In this document: positions 38,037 to 50,800 of the stretch, in pieces | Position numbering within the stretch: the first letter of the stretch is position 1 | Layout of the letters: each line of letters opens with the position of its first letter | Source: Varanus komodoensis | Taxonomy: Eukaryota; Chordata; Lepidosauria; Squamata; Varanidae | DNA: 64,000 bases | Direction of reading: 5' to 3' | Assembly (NCBI RefSeq): GCF_004798865.1 | Contig: NW_025336346.1 | Coordinates: 830,904 to 894,903 of the forward strand | Translations under genes and position numbers: made by a program | Notes under the pieces: model-generated | Told to the model about the DNA's origin: nothing | The model's database searches: none | The model's input: the letters and a program-made list of their open reading frames with translations, nothing else

Positions 38037-41000
38037 ATAACATTTCTATGCCGCCCCTTGCCGAAACCTCGGGGCGGCTTACAACATGATAAAATACATT
38101 GAAATACAATAGTACATAAACTAGAGCAAAATGCAGATCAGAGACATGTTCCTCAAAATGGGTAGTAGGCATTCTAATGTAAGAAAAAACCTGCTTTGGA
38201 AGAGGCTATGCTAACCTAGTCTCCCTTCTCTCTCTTAGTTACTGGCAGCATTAAAATATCATAGGCCACTGGATATCCACTTCTCATTTTGATATTTACA
38301 TAGAAGTAGAGATTTACATAGACTGAGAGATTCAGGTGGGCCAAACCTACCTGAAGCTCCTGCCTTAGGATAGTGATTACTTTTTAACATTGAGTAGAAA
38401 ATAAATATCTAAACATCATATTTACATTTTTAAACTATTTTAATTCAAAAATTTTGTTCATTGTTACTGAAAAATTTGGTTTAAAATTAAATCTGAATGC
38501 AATGTGAACAGATCGTATTTTATATTCATCTCTTAAAACTGAATTCATGACCTCATGTCAAGTGCATTTAATTCAAACCTGATATAGATATATATAGATA
38601 TATGGAAAAAATATCTGACTTTCCAAGGTCCAAGTGTTGCAATTACACTACATTGCTCATGCATGTATTATTGTGAGAAATTATGAATATTCATTACTAT
38701 TGAACAGAATGTGCATATTTGCTTCCATTTTTCAAGGATGTACTGTTTTAAGCCAGTAAGTACCAGTCTTGCTTTTGGGAAGTCCTCAGCACTTAGCCCA
38801 CAACCCAGCACACTAATTCTGTACTAAACTGTAGCCATTTTCTTCAACTATTTGCTTGGTTCCTTTGCATGAGCTGGGCGGTGCCTACTTAAAATATTAA
38901 TTTATATTAATATTTTAACCGACCTCCAAGCAGATAGAATTCTGTAGTGCAACAGTCTTGACATAAGCTACATGACCAAAGTTATGGATCAGGCTTCTAG
39001 AATCCAAGCTTTAAGTACAAATATATGAGCTTATGTAATAGAATGTACTTTCTACCCTACTACATTAGAACCAGAAGCAAACAATGGCAGGGAGGAACTT
39101 TAATCTTAAAGAAATTGCACACATGCACAGACAAACATATACATTTCACCAAGCAGAGAATGGAACTGGTGTGTCACTATACCTGCTGGCAATATGCATC
39201 AAAAGTTGTGAATGCTTGCTTGTACAGACAGCTGCCGAAAGAGACAATACTGGGATCTGCCGAATGTACAAAACTCTCAGCCAATGACAAGATAGTGGGA
39301 AAGAGGTCTCTCATAACCTGAGTGCAGGCAGAACAAACAGATATTTAACTGCTTTGCCAAATTTCTATCTCACTCTATGATGAGGTATTTTACAATTCAT
39401 TGCCCAGATAAGATCAGGAGTGATTCCAGAAAGCAATTTGGCACCTCATATATATGATCTAACAAAATACTAAAGTGATTCATACAGACATGCATAAATA
39501 GACAAACTTGTATTTCCAAAACTAATTAAGGGTGCAATTCTAGGCATGTTTAGGCAGAAAAAAATTCTATGGCTCTTAGCTTGGCACATCTGGCTATGTT
39601 GACTGGGGCATGCTGTGAGTTGTAGGACTTTTATCTTCATAACATGCACAGGAATGCACCTTAAGTTTCTCTCTTTGTTAGATGAAAATCAGCGACTAGA
39701 AAATCAGTGTGGGTGGGTTCATGCGTTTAAGGCTGCCTATTTATTATCCAGATGTCTGCCTAAGAACACCTATCCTGCCATCAGTTCCAAGAAGCACATT
39801 GCAAAAATTCAGAGCACATAAATTTACGGAAGTCCACAATGTTCCAAATCCTAGCGCTAAGCGTCATTCTTTTCTTATGTAGAGCCAAGGAGGAGGCAGT
39901 TGATATCCATTTCTGAACTTGAAGCCACAACTACCATAAGCACAACTATAAAAGCCTCCTTCTATCACCTGCTTTACATTAACCATGCAGATAAAAAAAG
40001 GTGCGGCATAATGTGAACTGAAGAACAGTCTTGCAAATCTGAGGATGGATGATGGAATGGAAACACTCACCAGGGTGATCAGCAGCACAAATACTCACCA
40101 GTGTGTGGTACCGAAATGCATTCCGTGGCAACTGCTCTTGCACCTGCCCTGCCCGGATCTTGCTCCTCAACACTTTCTCAATTTGCTTCTTGTTCTTGGC
40201 ATTAGTAGCATAGATTATTAGCAACACAATCAGATCCATAACCTTTTTGGAAATAAAGCAACAACTGATCATGCTAAAGTTATCGACAAGCAAGAAGGAT
40301 CAGTCAAGTTATTAAAAAAATGAAATGAATGCACAATACAGAATCTGTGGTATTTTGCACAAAATTCTGAAAACATTTTCATTGTATCTTTAAAGTGGCA
40401 TACTCTGCACATTCATGATGTAGAAGGATGAAAAGCATGCATCCAGTATTTACTATAGACTAAAAAGCTTTTAATGGTTAAATCAGGAATTAATTCATAA
40501 AGCTTATCTTCCTATCCCTGATTTCTTCTTCCACAGCAAAATTTCTTAGGAGAAAAATGACCCATTTCTACAAATAAACAGGTTTCTGGGCATTTAGAAG
40601 AATGATGAAAAAGATACACAGACATGCATATTTTGAAGAGCATGCATAACAGAATCTGACAAGTCTTTAGCACAAAATCCTGGTCCCTTGGCCACAGTAC
40701 GGAAGGAATCTGTCTGCCATTACAATTATAGGCACCTGTTGACATGTACAGGCAGAGATCCCACAATTTAATCATCTGAGACTGATGACTCTAGTAGCAG
40801 TGAGGCAGTGTATCTGCTCTGGGTTTCAGTCTGAACTTTTGAGGAGCTGTGCAGGGTTATAAGCCCCAGCCCCAAAATACTGGATGGGGAAGCTTTTTCA
40901 TTCCAGAAATTCCAATTTGGGAAGAGTCTCATGGGTAGCATTCCAGCCTTAGGAAAAACAAAACACATGGTATGGGGGCCAATGGCAAATGGGAGTTCCT

Positions 41001-41787
41001 ACCAATATGGGTATTTCCCACCAGCCATACAAAGTACTGATCATTCCTACATGGATCTGCTCAGGAATACGCCCCAGTATTAAAAAAAATTGCTGTGAAC
41101 TACCTTCCGCTATTGAGTGCCATATAAAATAAATTAAGTACCTTATGCTCAGAGGCAGAAGAAACATTCTCAATAGCCTAGAACACAAAAGAAACAGTTG
41201 CCAATGTTGTATAATGAGTGCCCAGTGCAAAAGACCCAAAGAACATCATAAATCTGCTGCTGACGGGGACTGGGCGTTATGTTCACATGACTCCAGTGCT
41301 CCGTCAGCTTCACTGGCTCCCCATTGAAGTCCGGGCCCAATTCAAGGTGTTGGTAATGACCTATAAAGCCCTAAACAGCTTGGGTCCTGGTTACCTGAAG
41401 GAGCGCTTACATCCATATTTGCCCAGTCGCCCCCTGAGATCGGCGGGAGAGGCCCTTCTCCGGGAGCCCTCCGTGAGAGAAATTAGGAGGGTGGCTACTC
41501 GGAGAAGGGCTTTCTCAGCGGTGGCGCCTAAGTTATGGAATGCGCTCCCCAGAGAGGTCCGCCTGGCGCCGTCGTTATTTGCTTTTCGGCGCCAGGCAAA
41601 GACCTTTTTATTTAAGCAACATTTTAAATGCTAATACAACTGAATTTTATCTGGCCAGGGCGGCTTATTTTATAATGTGTGTTTTAAATTATGATCATTT
41701 TATATGGATATTTTAACTTATTGTTTTATCTAGTGTTGTAAGCCGCCCCGAGGCTTCGGCGAATGGGGCGGCATAAAAATGTTTTAA

Positions 41788-41823
<36 letters not shown>

Positions 41824-44800
41824 AAATAAATAAATAAATAAATCTCTCCAACAGCACATCTATCTGCTGACAGCTAGATTTATATTAAATCCTGCACAAA
41901 TCTGATCTAGAGGAAATAGTTCTTAGTGAAAACCTAGCAGAACTCTCCTGCCACAGATTCTACCATCTTAGTATACAGGTCCTGCTGTCGATATATGGAG
42001 TAGGGCCAGGGAGGAGAAGCACATTTGAGTGCCTTTGCTATATGAGCCAGAATACTTCTGAACCTTCTCAGGAAATGCCGCCTCCTTCGGGAGTCTAAAG
42101 GGCTTGCAGAAAGTGGTCTCAGTTAAGAGAAACTCTTCATTCTTTGCCAGGCACCCAAACAGGTAAGTGTGTGTGGTGCAGAGAGAAAGTTGTTATAAAG
42201 ACAGTGTCACTTCATTTCAGGCATGTGTCATTACTGGATTGCCCGATACAGGTTTTTAGCAGCAATACTTCCTCTCGTTCTTGCCCTGTATTTTTACCTT
42301 TTGCAACAAGAGTACTACCATCTTATTTTGGCTATTTAGGAAAGGAAAACAGTATTCTAATTCATTCTGAATTTCAGGGATGCAGTAGTTATTTTCTCCG
42401 GTGTTTTACTTCTGTGTTGTTAGTTGTTTGCATTGCATTTTAAAATACCTGCATTGTATTTTAAATCTTCAACTGCATTTTATTGTATTGCATTTTAGTC
42501 TTTTAACTGTTTGGAATCCATCCAAAGAACCTTTGTTTTTTGGTGGATTTAGAATATACTAAATAAACTTGAAGACTTATTAACATCCTGTGCAGGGTAG
42601 GAAGAGCAGCAGAGGCAAGCTATGGCAATCTGTCCTTCTGTCCTGTATTTTTTTTCTAAATAAGCTTTTTTCCCTATCTAGAAAGGGCATTCTTGCAGTG
42701 GCAGAAGTTCCAGTCAGTCTGCTCTTTGGCCTCTCTAGTCTCAAAATGCCTCATTTTCCCCTTCTCTATGTTTCTGATCTCAGAAGCCAAGTGGCACGGT
42801 CCTTTCTAAGTTGGCTGCAGAAGTGGGTGGATCTCTAACCTCCCCTTCTGAGGTCGAAGTGTGGTTTTCAACCCTGAAGGAGGGACTCAAGACTCTGACC
42901 TGAGGAACCATCAGACACTGCTTAGAGACCACAGGCTTACTCCTTAAGTCATATGCAGGTAGCAACCAGGTTGGAACTCAGAAATGAGGTGTGAGGACAG
43001 ATGAAGGTCCTCATGAAGGTCCTTAACAATGCAATCCTATGTATTTCCAGTCAGAATAAAGTCCCATTAAAATTTGGTCGGATGTACTCCCAATGCAGTG
43101 GATACAGGATGGCAGCCCGAGATACTGTGTTGACTACAGGAGCCCTATAGCACTTTAAAACACAGTTAGGAAATGTTACTGAATAATACTGAATAGGAAG
43201 CACAGTTCCACAGTTGCCTGGTTCCAGGCTGTTCCTCCCCAACAGTCTGGGCACAGCATATGGGCTATCAGCAGGGCATCAGGCTACTAATGCCTGTTTC
43301 TTCACTGTAGATGTTTTTTGGTGTGCATAGCTCTGCCAATTTTTTCTTTCTCTTGCTGTGTCCACAGCATCACTCTTTTCAAATGTGCATATACATTCTC
43401 AATTCAGCCACAAAACAGTTCCGTTAATATCTTGTGTTTCATCCTTATGTGTTCAAGGATGAAAATAGTTTATGACAGATTTGGATCAAGTCTAAAGTAC
43501 AATATTGTTTTACAAAAGCTGAATGTAAAAGGACAACATGGCAAAAAGGAGATACATAAGAAAAACAGTCTGACCTTCACCCAGCCTTCTGAAATGGTCT
43601 TCTGGTATTTAACAGCTGACTTTATAACTTCAAAAAGGAGCTTGACACAGTCCTGGTTAACACTTGCTTGGTTTGCAGGTAGACTGAAAAGAAGCACAAA
43701 AGGGAATAGCACTTCCAGCATCTTAACAACAATGTTACAGCACATAGCACTGATTCAACATGGACCTCAATGGCAAAATTACACAAAGAAATCCATTGGC
43801 AGAGATGAAGTAGAAAAACATTAGGAACAATGAACTGTAATCGTCTGAGTGAAGGTAGAGACGACAAATGAAGAGAGAATGGTACTGCCCAAGGCAGAGG
43901 AAATACCAAATAAACATAGAACAAATAATAACTGAAGGAGATACAACAATTGCACTAGGCATGGATGGAAGTATACAGAGATTCTCTAACTGGTATATGT
44001 CTAACCCTAACCTAGGCTATATGTTTCCTAGCATCAGTCATCCCAATTATGGACTGGCATAGTATGCCCCTCAGATATTTGCAGTTGCTAGTGGTGAGAA
44101 GATCCTCTACATGAGAGATAGAAAAACTATTAGTTGGATCCAAAATTAGCTGCTAAATCAGACACAAAGATTGCCCATCAATGGCACCGTCTCAGACTGG
44201 AGAGAGGTAACTAATGGGGTGCTACAGGGTTCTGTCCTAGCCCCAGTGCTCTTCAACATCTTCATTAATGATTTAGATGGGGAACTACAAGGACAAATAA
44301 TAAAATCTGCAGATGATACAAAACTGGGTGGAATAGCAAACACCCTAGAAGATGGAATGAAGATCCAGGGCAATCTTGATAAACTGGGCTGAAAGCAACA
44401 GAATGAGAATCAGTAGGGACAAATGCCAGGTCCTCCACCTAGGAAAAAGAAACCAAATGCATGAGTACAAGATGGGGAATATGTGGCAAGACCCTCGAGT
44501 TATTGTGGACAACAGGCTAAGTATGAGGCAACAATTCGATGCAGCCACAAAAAGGACAAATGCTAATTTGGAGAGCATTAACAGAAGTATTACTTCCAAA
44601 TCACAAGAAGTAGTAGTTCCCCTGTACTGCTCACTAGTCAGACCTCATCTGGAATATTGTGTCCAGTTCTGGGCACTGAGATTTAAAAATGATGCAGAAA
44701 AATTAGAAGTGGTCCAGAAGAAGGCAACAAAAATGATCCAGGGTTTGGAAACACTTCCCTATGAAGAGAGACTGGGCATGTTCAGTCCTGAGAAGAGAAG

Positions 44801-47800
44801 GCTGAGGGGGCCATGAGATCACTTTATAAGTACCGCAAAGGCTGCCACAAAGGGGAAGGTCAAGATCACTTCTTGCTGATACCAGAGTGTAGGACAAGGA
44901 ATGATCATTTCAAGTTGTGACAACCCAGATTCAGGCTAGATATCAGAAAAAGTTTTTTTTCACTGTCAGAGCAATTCAACAGTGAAACCAGTTGCCTAGA
45001 GAGGTGATGGGCTCTTTTACACTAAAGACATTCAAGGTGAAACTGGACAGTCATCTAAGTGCGATGGTGTAAAATGGTGTCCTGCAACAGCAGCGGGGTG
45101 GACCCAGTGGTCTTCATGGACCTTTCCAACTCTGCTATTCTACGATGGGGACAATTCTCATGGCAAATCTCTCTATGCATTACTTTTATTATATGGCACT
45201 CACTCCTACACACATAATGGTGCCTGCAACGTGTAACCTAGCTCCACAATTCACAAGCTTATGACCCTTAGGAAAATGAGGTCCCTGCGGCAGATATATG
45301 TATACAGATATACCTTTTCTTTTCCCCAACATTTTAAGGTTTAAAATAAAAGATTATGCTGTGCTTCACTTTATTTTATTGTAAGACCATCCTGAGACTC
45401 TCAGTAATAGGACAGTATAGAAAATCCCTTTGAAATAAATAAATAAATAAATAAACTGTCAGATGTTTCCAAAGGATCAGATAGAGTGAGTAATGGAGGC
45501 CAGTACTACAGCGCAGCCAGAAAAAAATCTATGATGGTGGTGCTAGTTTGGCTAGAGAAGAGAGAGCACTTAAACAGCGAGATTTAACCATGAGTGGGTT
45601 TGATAGGAGATGAACTGTTGGCCACATCTAAAGTCACCAGAGATCCAGGAATAGAAAAAGAGCAGTACTAGCTGAACAGTATTGCGTTTCTTCATAATGT
45701 GCTGCTGCAGTATTGAGCAGAGTGCTCACATGCTGCCCCAGCAAGGCTCAGGATGGGTTTAACGTCACTTGGCATCACACACAAACCTTGCCTGGGGCTG
45801 ACTCCTGAGTTTGCTCTGCGAAGCCTGAATCCATGGTAGTGAAACACAGGAGTCCAAGTCAAGCTTCTTACGAAGGCCAGAAATTACCTGCAGAACAGCA
45901 GTGCATATGTTCTCACATCAATCAATCAATCAATCAATCAATCATGGACACAGACAGCAATCACATTTCAAGGTGGTAGTTAGGGAGAAAAAAAATAGAA
46001 GTAAAAGAAAAAGCCTATAAAGTCTACTGTAAAGCAGACATTTAAATCATTTTATAATTGTTAACATTTTTCTACACATGTATTTAACACTTTTTTTAAC
46101 TGGGAATAGGCTATTTTTGCAATTAATGTATTTTATAACTTTTTTCCTTTTATGGAAATAAACATATGAACAAGAAGATAAGGGGAAAGTATATGGTCGC
46201 TGGGGATGTTTAAGAGCAATGTTTGGTCTAAAACTTTTGTCTGCAATATGATGCCTCTTCCACTTCTATTTCCACTTTTCTACCACAATACAAAAACCAG
46301 GTAGCTTGTTAGACCTCTCACCTGGATTATTGCAATGCACTCTTCATGGGGCTTCCCTTGAAGATGGTCCAGAAACTTCAATTGGCCCAAATAGGGTGGC
46401 TAGACTGCTTACAAGAACTAGCAGATATGATCATATAAAGCCAGTCCTCTACCATTTCCAGTGACTCCCAATTGAGGTCTGGGCCCGATTCAAGATGCTA
46501 ACACTAGTGTTTAAAGTCCTAAACAGCTTGGGGCCAGGGTATCGAAAGGAGTGCCTCTTCCTGTAAGAACCTACTTGGCACCTTAGAGCTGCATCTGATT
46601 TCCTTCTGAAGGAGCCCACTCCTCAGGAAATAAGGAGCATGGCGGCAAGAAGAAGGGCCTTTTCTGGAGTGGCACCCCGACTTTGGAATGTGGTCCCCAG
46701 AGAGGTTTGCCTTGCATCCTCTCTATATTCTTTTCAGTGTTAAGCAAAGACCTTTTTATTCCAACAGTACTTTAATTGTTAATCTGTTTTAATAGTATTT
46801 TAACTATGGAGTATGCCTTTTTATGAAGTTATTAGTTCTGTCAGTAGCACATTTTATGTTGGTAATACTGTGTTATTGTAATTTGTAATTTTTGTTTTTA
46901 TACTGGATTTATTGTTTTGTTACTGTAACTCTCCCAGGGAACAATGTGGCTAATACAGCAGGTTAGAAAGCCAATAAACAAATAAATAAGAAACGGTTCA
47001 TGTTTCTAGAATGATTATAAGGCATTTCCTCTTTAGCCAGAATTACACTCTTGTCTGCCTAAGTAAGAGAAAAGGGATTTAATGCAACCAGAAAACTTGA
47101 CTATGACTCCAGATATGCTGGTCTATGTGGTTGCTCAGATGCAGACAGAAAGCAGATATCTGAGTGCTTATCCCAGCATGGAAATCTTTGCATTCTGAAA
47201 GAACACTCATGAATCTGTCTCTGCGGCTTAAGGATAGGTTCCTCACCTCTATTGCATCAGTGGCCTTGATGGAACGAAGAATAAATTTAACTACTACAGG
47301 CAAATCTTCCACTTTTACAGCAGCTACTGTGACCATGATAGACTGGCGTACCTACGGGGAAAGCAGCAAATTGTTCAGTTGTAAGAATGAGAAAAGGCAA
47401 AAGATTTATTTATTAATGCATGCTTCCTATAGGCCCCATTCCTAGGGCTCCTGACAGATTGCAATGGATCATTCACACAGGCTAAATAACACTTTCTTTT
47501 TGCTTGCATGCATTTGCATGTAGATATATAATACAGAGAAGAGTGTGTGTGCGTGCAAGTTAAAACAAGGTATTAGAACAAGGGTAGGCAGAGTCTATGG
47601 GTCTGGGGACTAATTCCACCAGAACTCACTGGGGCCACACCCATCTTTTCACTGAAATTGCTATCATGCCACCCTTGTTGCCACCAAAATCCAAAAAACA
47701 AAAACAAAACAAAAAAAGGGAGCATCAATCTTTCAGGAAAGCAAAAATGCACTCCTGGGCCCCTTCCAGGACTAAGATTCTACTTTCCAGCAAGGCATGC

Positions 47801-50800
47801 TTTCCTTGTGTGCTACACTTTGAAGGAAAACTATAGGGAATTTTACTGCTGCTGTGGTGGCTAATTCAACAGCAGGAGTGAGGGTGGAAGGCAACAAGGG
47901 CCACAAAAATGCCTGGGAACACCTCCTCCAACATTAGAACCAAAAAATCACATGTGCCCATCCTCCCCTTTAGAACCCAAAATAATCAGCAAAAGAAAGA
48001 AAAACATTTTAGAGGTTGCTCAAGCCTTCCCAAAAATGCTTAGAAGGATCATATGACTCTCCAGAGGAAAAGAACACAATGGTTATGGCACAATCAACAC
48101 CATCGCCTCCTACCCAGGTTCAATATGCAGATGGAATTATCAAAAAGGAGTTCTTAGCTGATCTGAGAATGTGATATTTTTAGCCTGGACAAATTTAATT
48201 CCTTTTGCTTCTTCCTGTGCTGCATCTCACATTTTTATGTACCAAGAGTACATGGTTTCACTTGTATAGTTACTTTAAAAAGCACTTACTTCTTGCCTGT
48301 GAGCCTTTCCATGTAACACAAGATTTCTTACCTCAGACAGAAGTCCCAGATCAAGATTCAAACTAGAAAGAGCATCCAGGATTGGAACAGTCAACTCAGT
48401 CTTCTCTTTTAGCAAGGAACTGAAATGTAAGACAAGCATACATACTTTGCATATATGTGCAACACATAGGAACACACCCAAAGTGGAGTATTAACTACAA
48501 TCTATTCAATATAACTAGATAGCATACTAAAAAGCAGAGACATCACCCTGCCAACAAAAGTGCGTCTAGTCAAGGCTATGGTTTTCCCAGTTGCAATATA
48601 TGGCTGTGAAAGTTGGACCATAAGGAAGGCTGAGTGTCAAAGGATTGAGGCCTTTGAATTGTGGTGCTGGCGGAGACTCTTGCGAGTCCCTTGGACTGCA
48701 AGATCAAACCGGTCAGTCCTAGAGGAGATCAACCCTGACTGCTCTTTAGAAGGTCAGATACTGAAGATGAAACTCAAATACTTTGGCCACCTCATGAAAA
48801 GGAAGGACTCCCTGGAGAAGAGCCTAATGCTGGGAACAATAGATGGCAAAAGAAGAAGGGGACGGCAGAGGATGAGGTGGCTGGATGGAGTCACTGAAGC
48901 AGTTGGTGTGAGCTTGAGTGGACTCCGGGGGATGGTGGAGGACAAGAGGGCCTGGAGGAATGTTGTCCATGGGGTCACGATGGGTTGGACACGACTTCGC
49001 AACTAACAACAACAATTCAATATAAATTTACATGGAGAATTATTAATAAACCGCTAGGTAGAGTTTTCCAATTTTTTAGCAGCACAAAAGGTACAAAATT
49101 AACTAAACCATCCTGAGACTCTAGAAGAGGGACGTTTTATAAAAGCTTTAAAATAAACAAATAAATATTACAGCTGTTCTAAAATAATATACCACTTGCC
49201 AGCTTTTGTTATTTACAAGGAATAGCAACATCTTTAAACACTTCAAGTACCTCACATAGATTATTTTAGTAATCTTTATAACACCATTATAAAATGGTGT
49301 TCATTCAAAGAAAGACAGCAGCTCAAAGCAGCCAGCAAGAAGATGCAGTGTCATGCATGAAGCTCCGACAGAAGCACTGACTCATGAGGAGGACTTGCAC
49401 TTGACGACCAGTGTCCAAGAAGCGACCCCACAACTCAGCGTAGGGACAGCAGAGCCAGCTGCTGCGTCTTCCTCTGACTCCCAACACGTTGAGCAAATGC
49501 CTGGTCCTTTATTAGAGCCAGGGAGTCATGAGAAAGAGGAAGCTGTGAGTTCTATGCAGAAAGAGGCAGAGCAAACTGCCTCTTCCCCCATGATGCTGAT
49601 CTCCCCGAGTCAGAAACAGAAGACACAGTAGGCCTTGTGGATTTTTCAAAAGCTGAGAACAGGAGGATTTTACGTAGATATCAACAACGGCAGATTTATT
49701 ACGTAGGGGGGAGGAAAGGCGTGACTTGGGAGAATGATCCCACTTGGGCTTGGGAAGAGAAGCCATTAGGGGGTTAACATCTGTATAGCAAGGACTGCTA
49801 TTAGAAAGCTTATCTATAGAGTTATAAATCTTGTAGACAATTAGCATTAAAGGACTTTAGTTTTATTGCTGGTGAATGTGTGGATTGTTTACATACTGGG
49901 CTGGCAAGACATCACATGCAGAAAGGTTTAATAAAACACGGTCAGTTGATCATAGCATCATGTATTAGCTAGAAGTTCTTCTTGAGGACAATAGGAACCA
50001 ATTCCAATATTATAGCATCCAAATGGAAAGTAATATATTTGCACACAGCATTGCACAATCCAGCCATATACATATATTAGCAATATGTAAGGTTCTAAAT
50101 TTTGGACCCACATTATGTAACACCATCGTGCTTGTCAGTATGGTTTGTGTGTGACATGCATGCGCACACACACCTATCTGCCTATCAAACAAGTTTTTAA
50201 ATACACAATAAAATAAAGAAAAATACTATGAGTTTCTCTTGAAGTGGTTAGCTATAAACCATAACAAAAACAGAAAAAACCTTTAGAGTTTAGCTTTCAG
50301 CTACCAGCACAAATAAGAAAGCATGCAAAGAAAATAATGTTCATTGTCAAACAACAGAACACAAAGTAATTGTTATATTAGGGACTTTTTGCTTGGAACT
50401 ATGTGATAGGTGTTTATATATTATACCTCCCCCATACCCAGCTTTTTCAACCATTGCTCATGACTGATGTGATACATGACATTTGGTTTCCAGACACTTC
50501 AGCATCCTGATTCCCCTTCTTTAGACATGTGCTAGTTTGTCTTTGTTCACTTATGCCAGATCAGCTGGGCAAGCTAACAGAAAATTTCATAAAGAGTAAA
50601 ACATAAAACATATTAGAATAAAACTTACCCAAGCTCTTTGGCAATTTCACTATGTTGGGAATCTTCCAGGATTTCTGGCAAGCTTATGATAATGTCATGT
50701 TGGATTGGTGGAGGAGAAACACAAATCATTTCCATGATTGTTGATACGAGACCCTGCAGGTGACAGCAGCATCAGAATACACAGGAACAGCACATTTCCC

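Noticed and set aside
42410-42575. Possible LINE tail (repeated GCATTTTATTGTATT, end ACTAAATAAACTTGAAG)
   Set aside because: AT-rich and faintly L2-like, but no diagnostic tail motif; not strong enough to call.
45918-45946. (ATCA)n run as a possible regulatory or CRISPR-like repeat
   Set aside because: A plain tetranucleotide microsatellite; no spacers or other structure.
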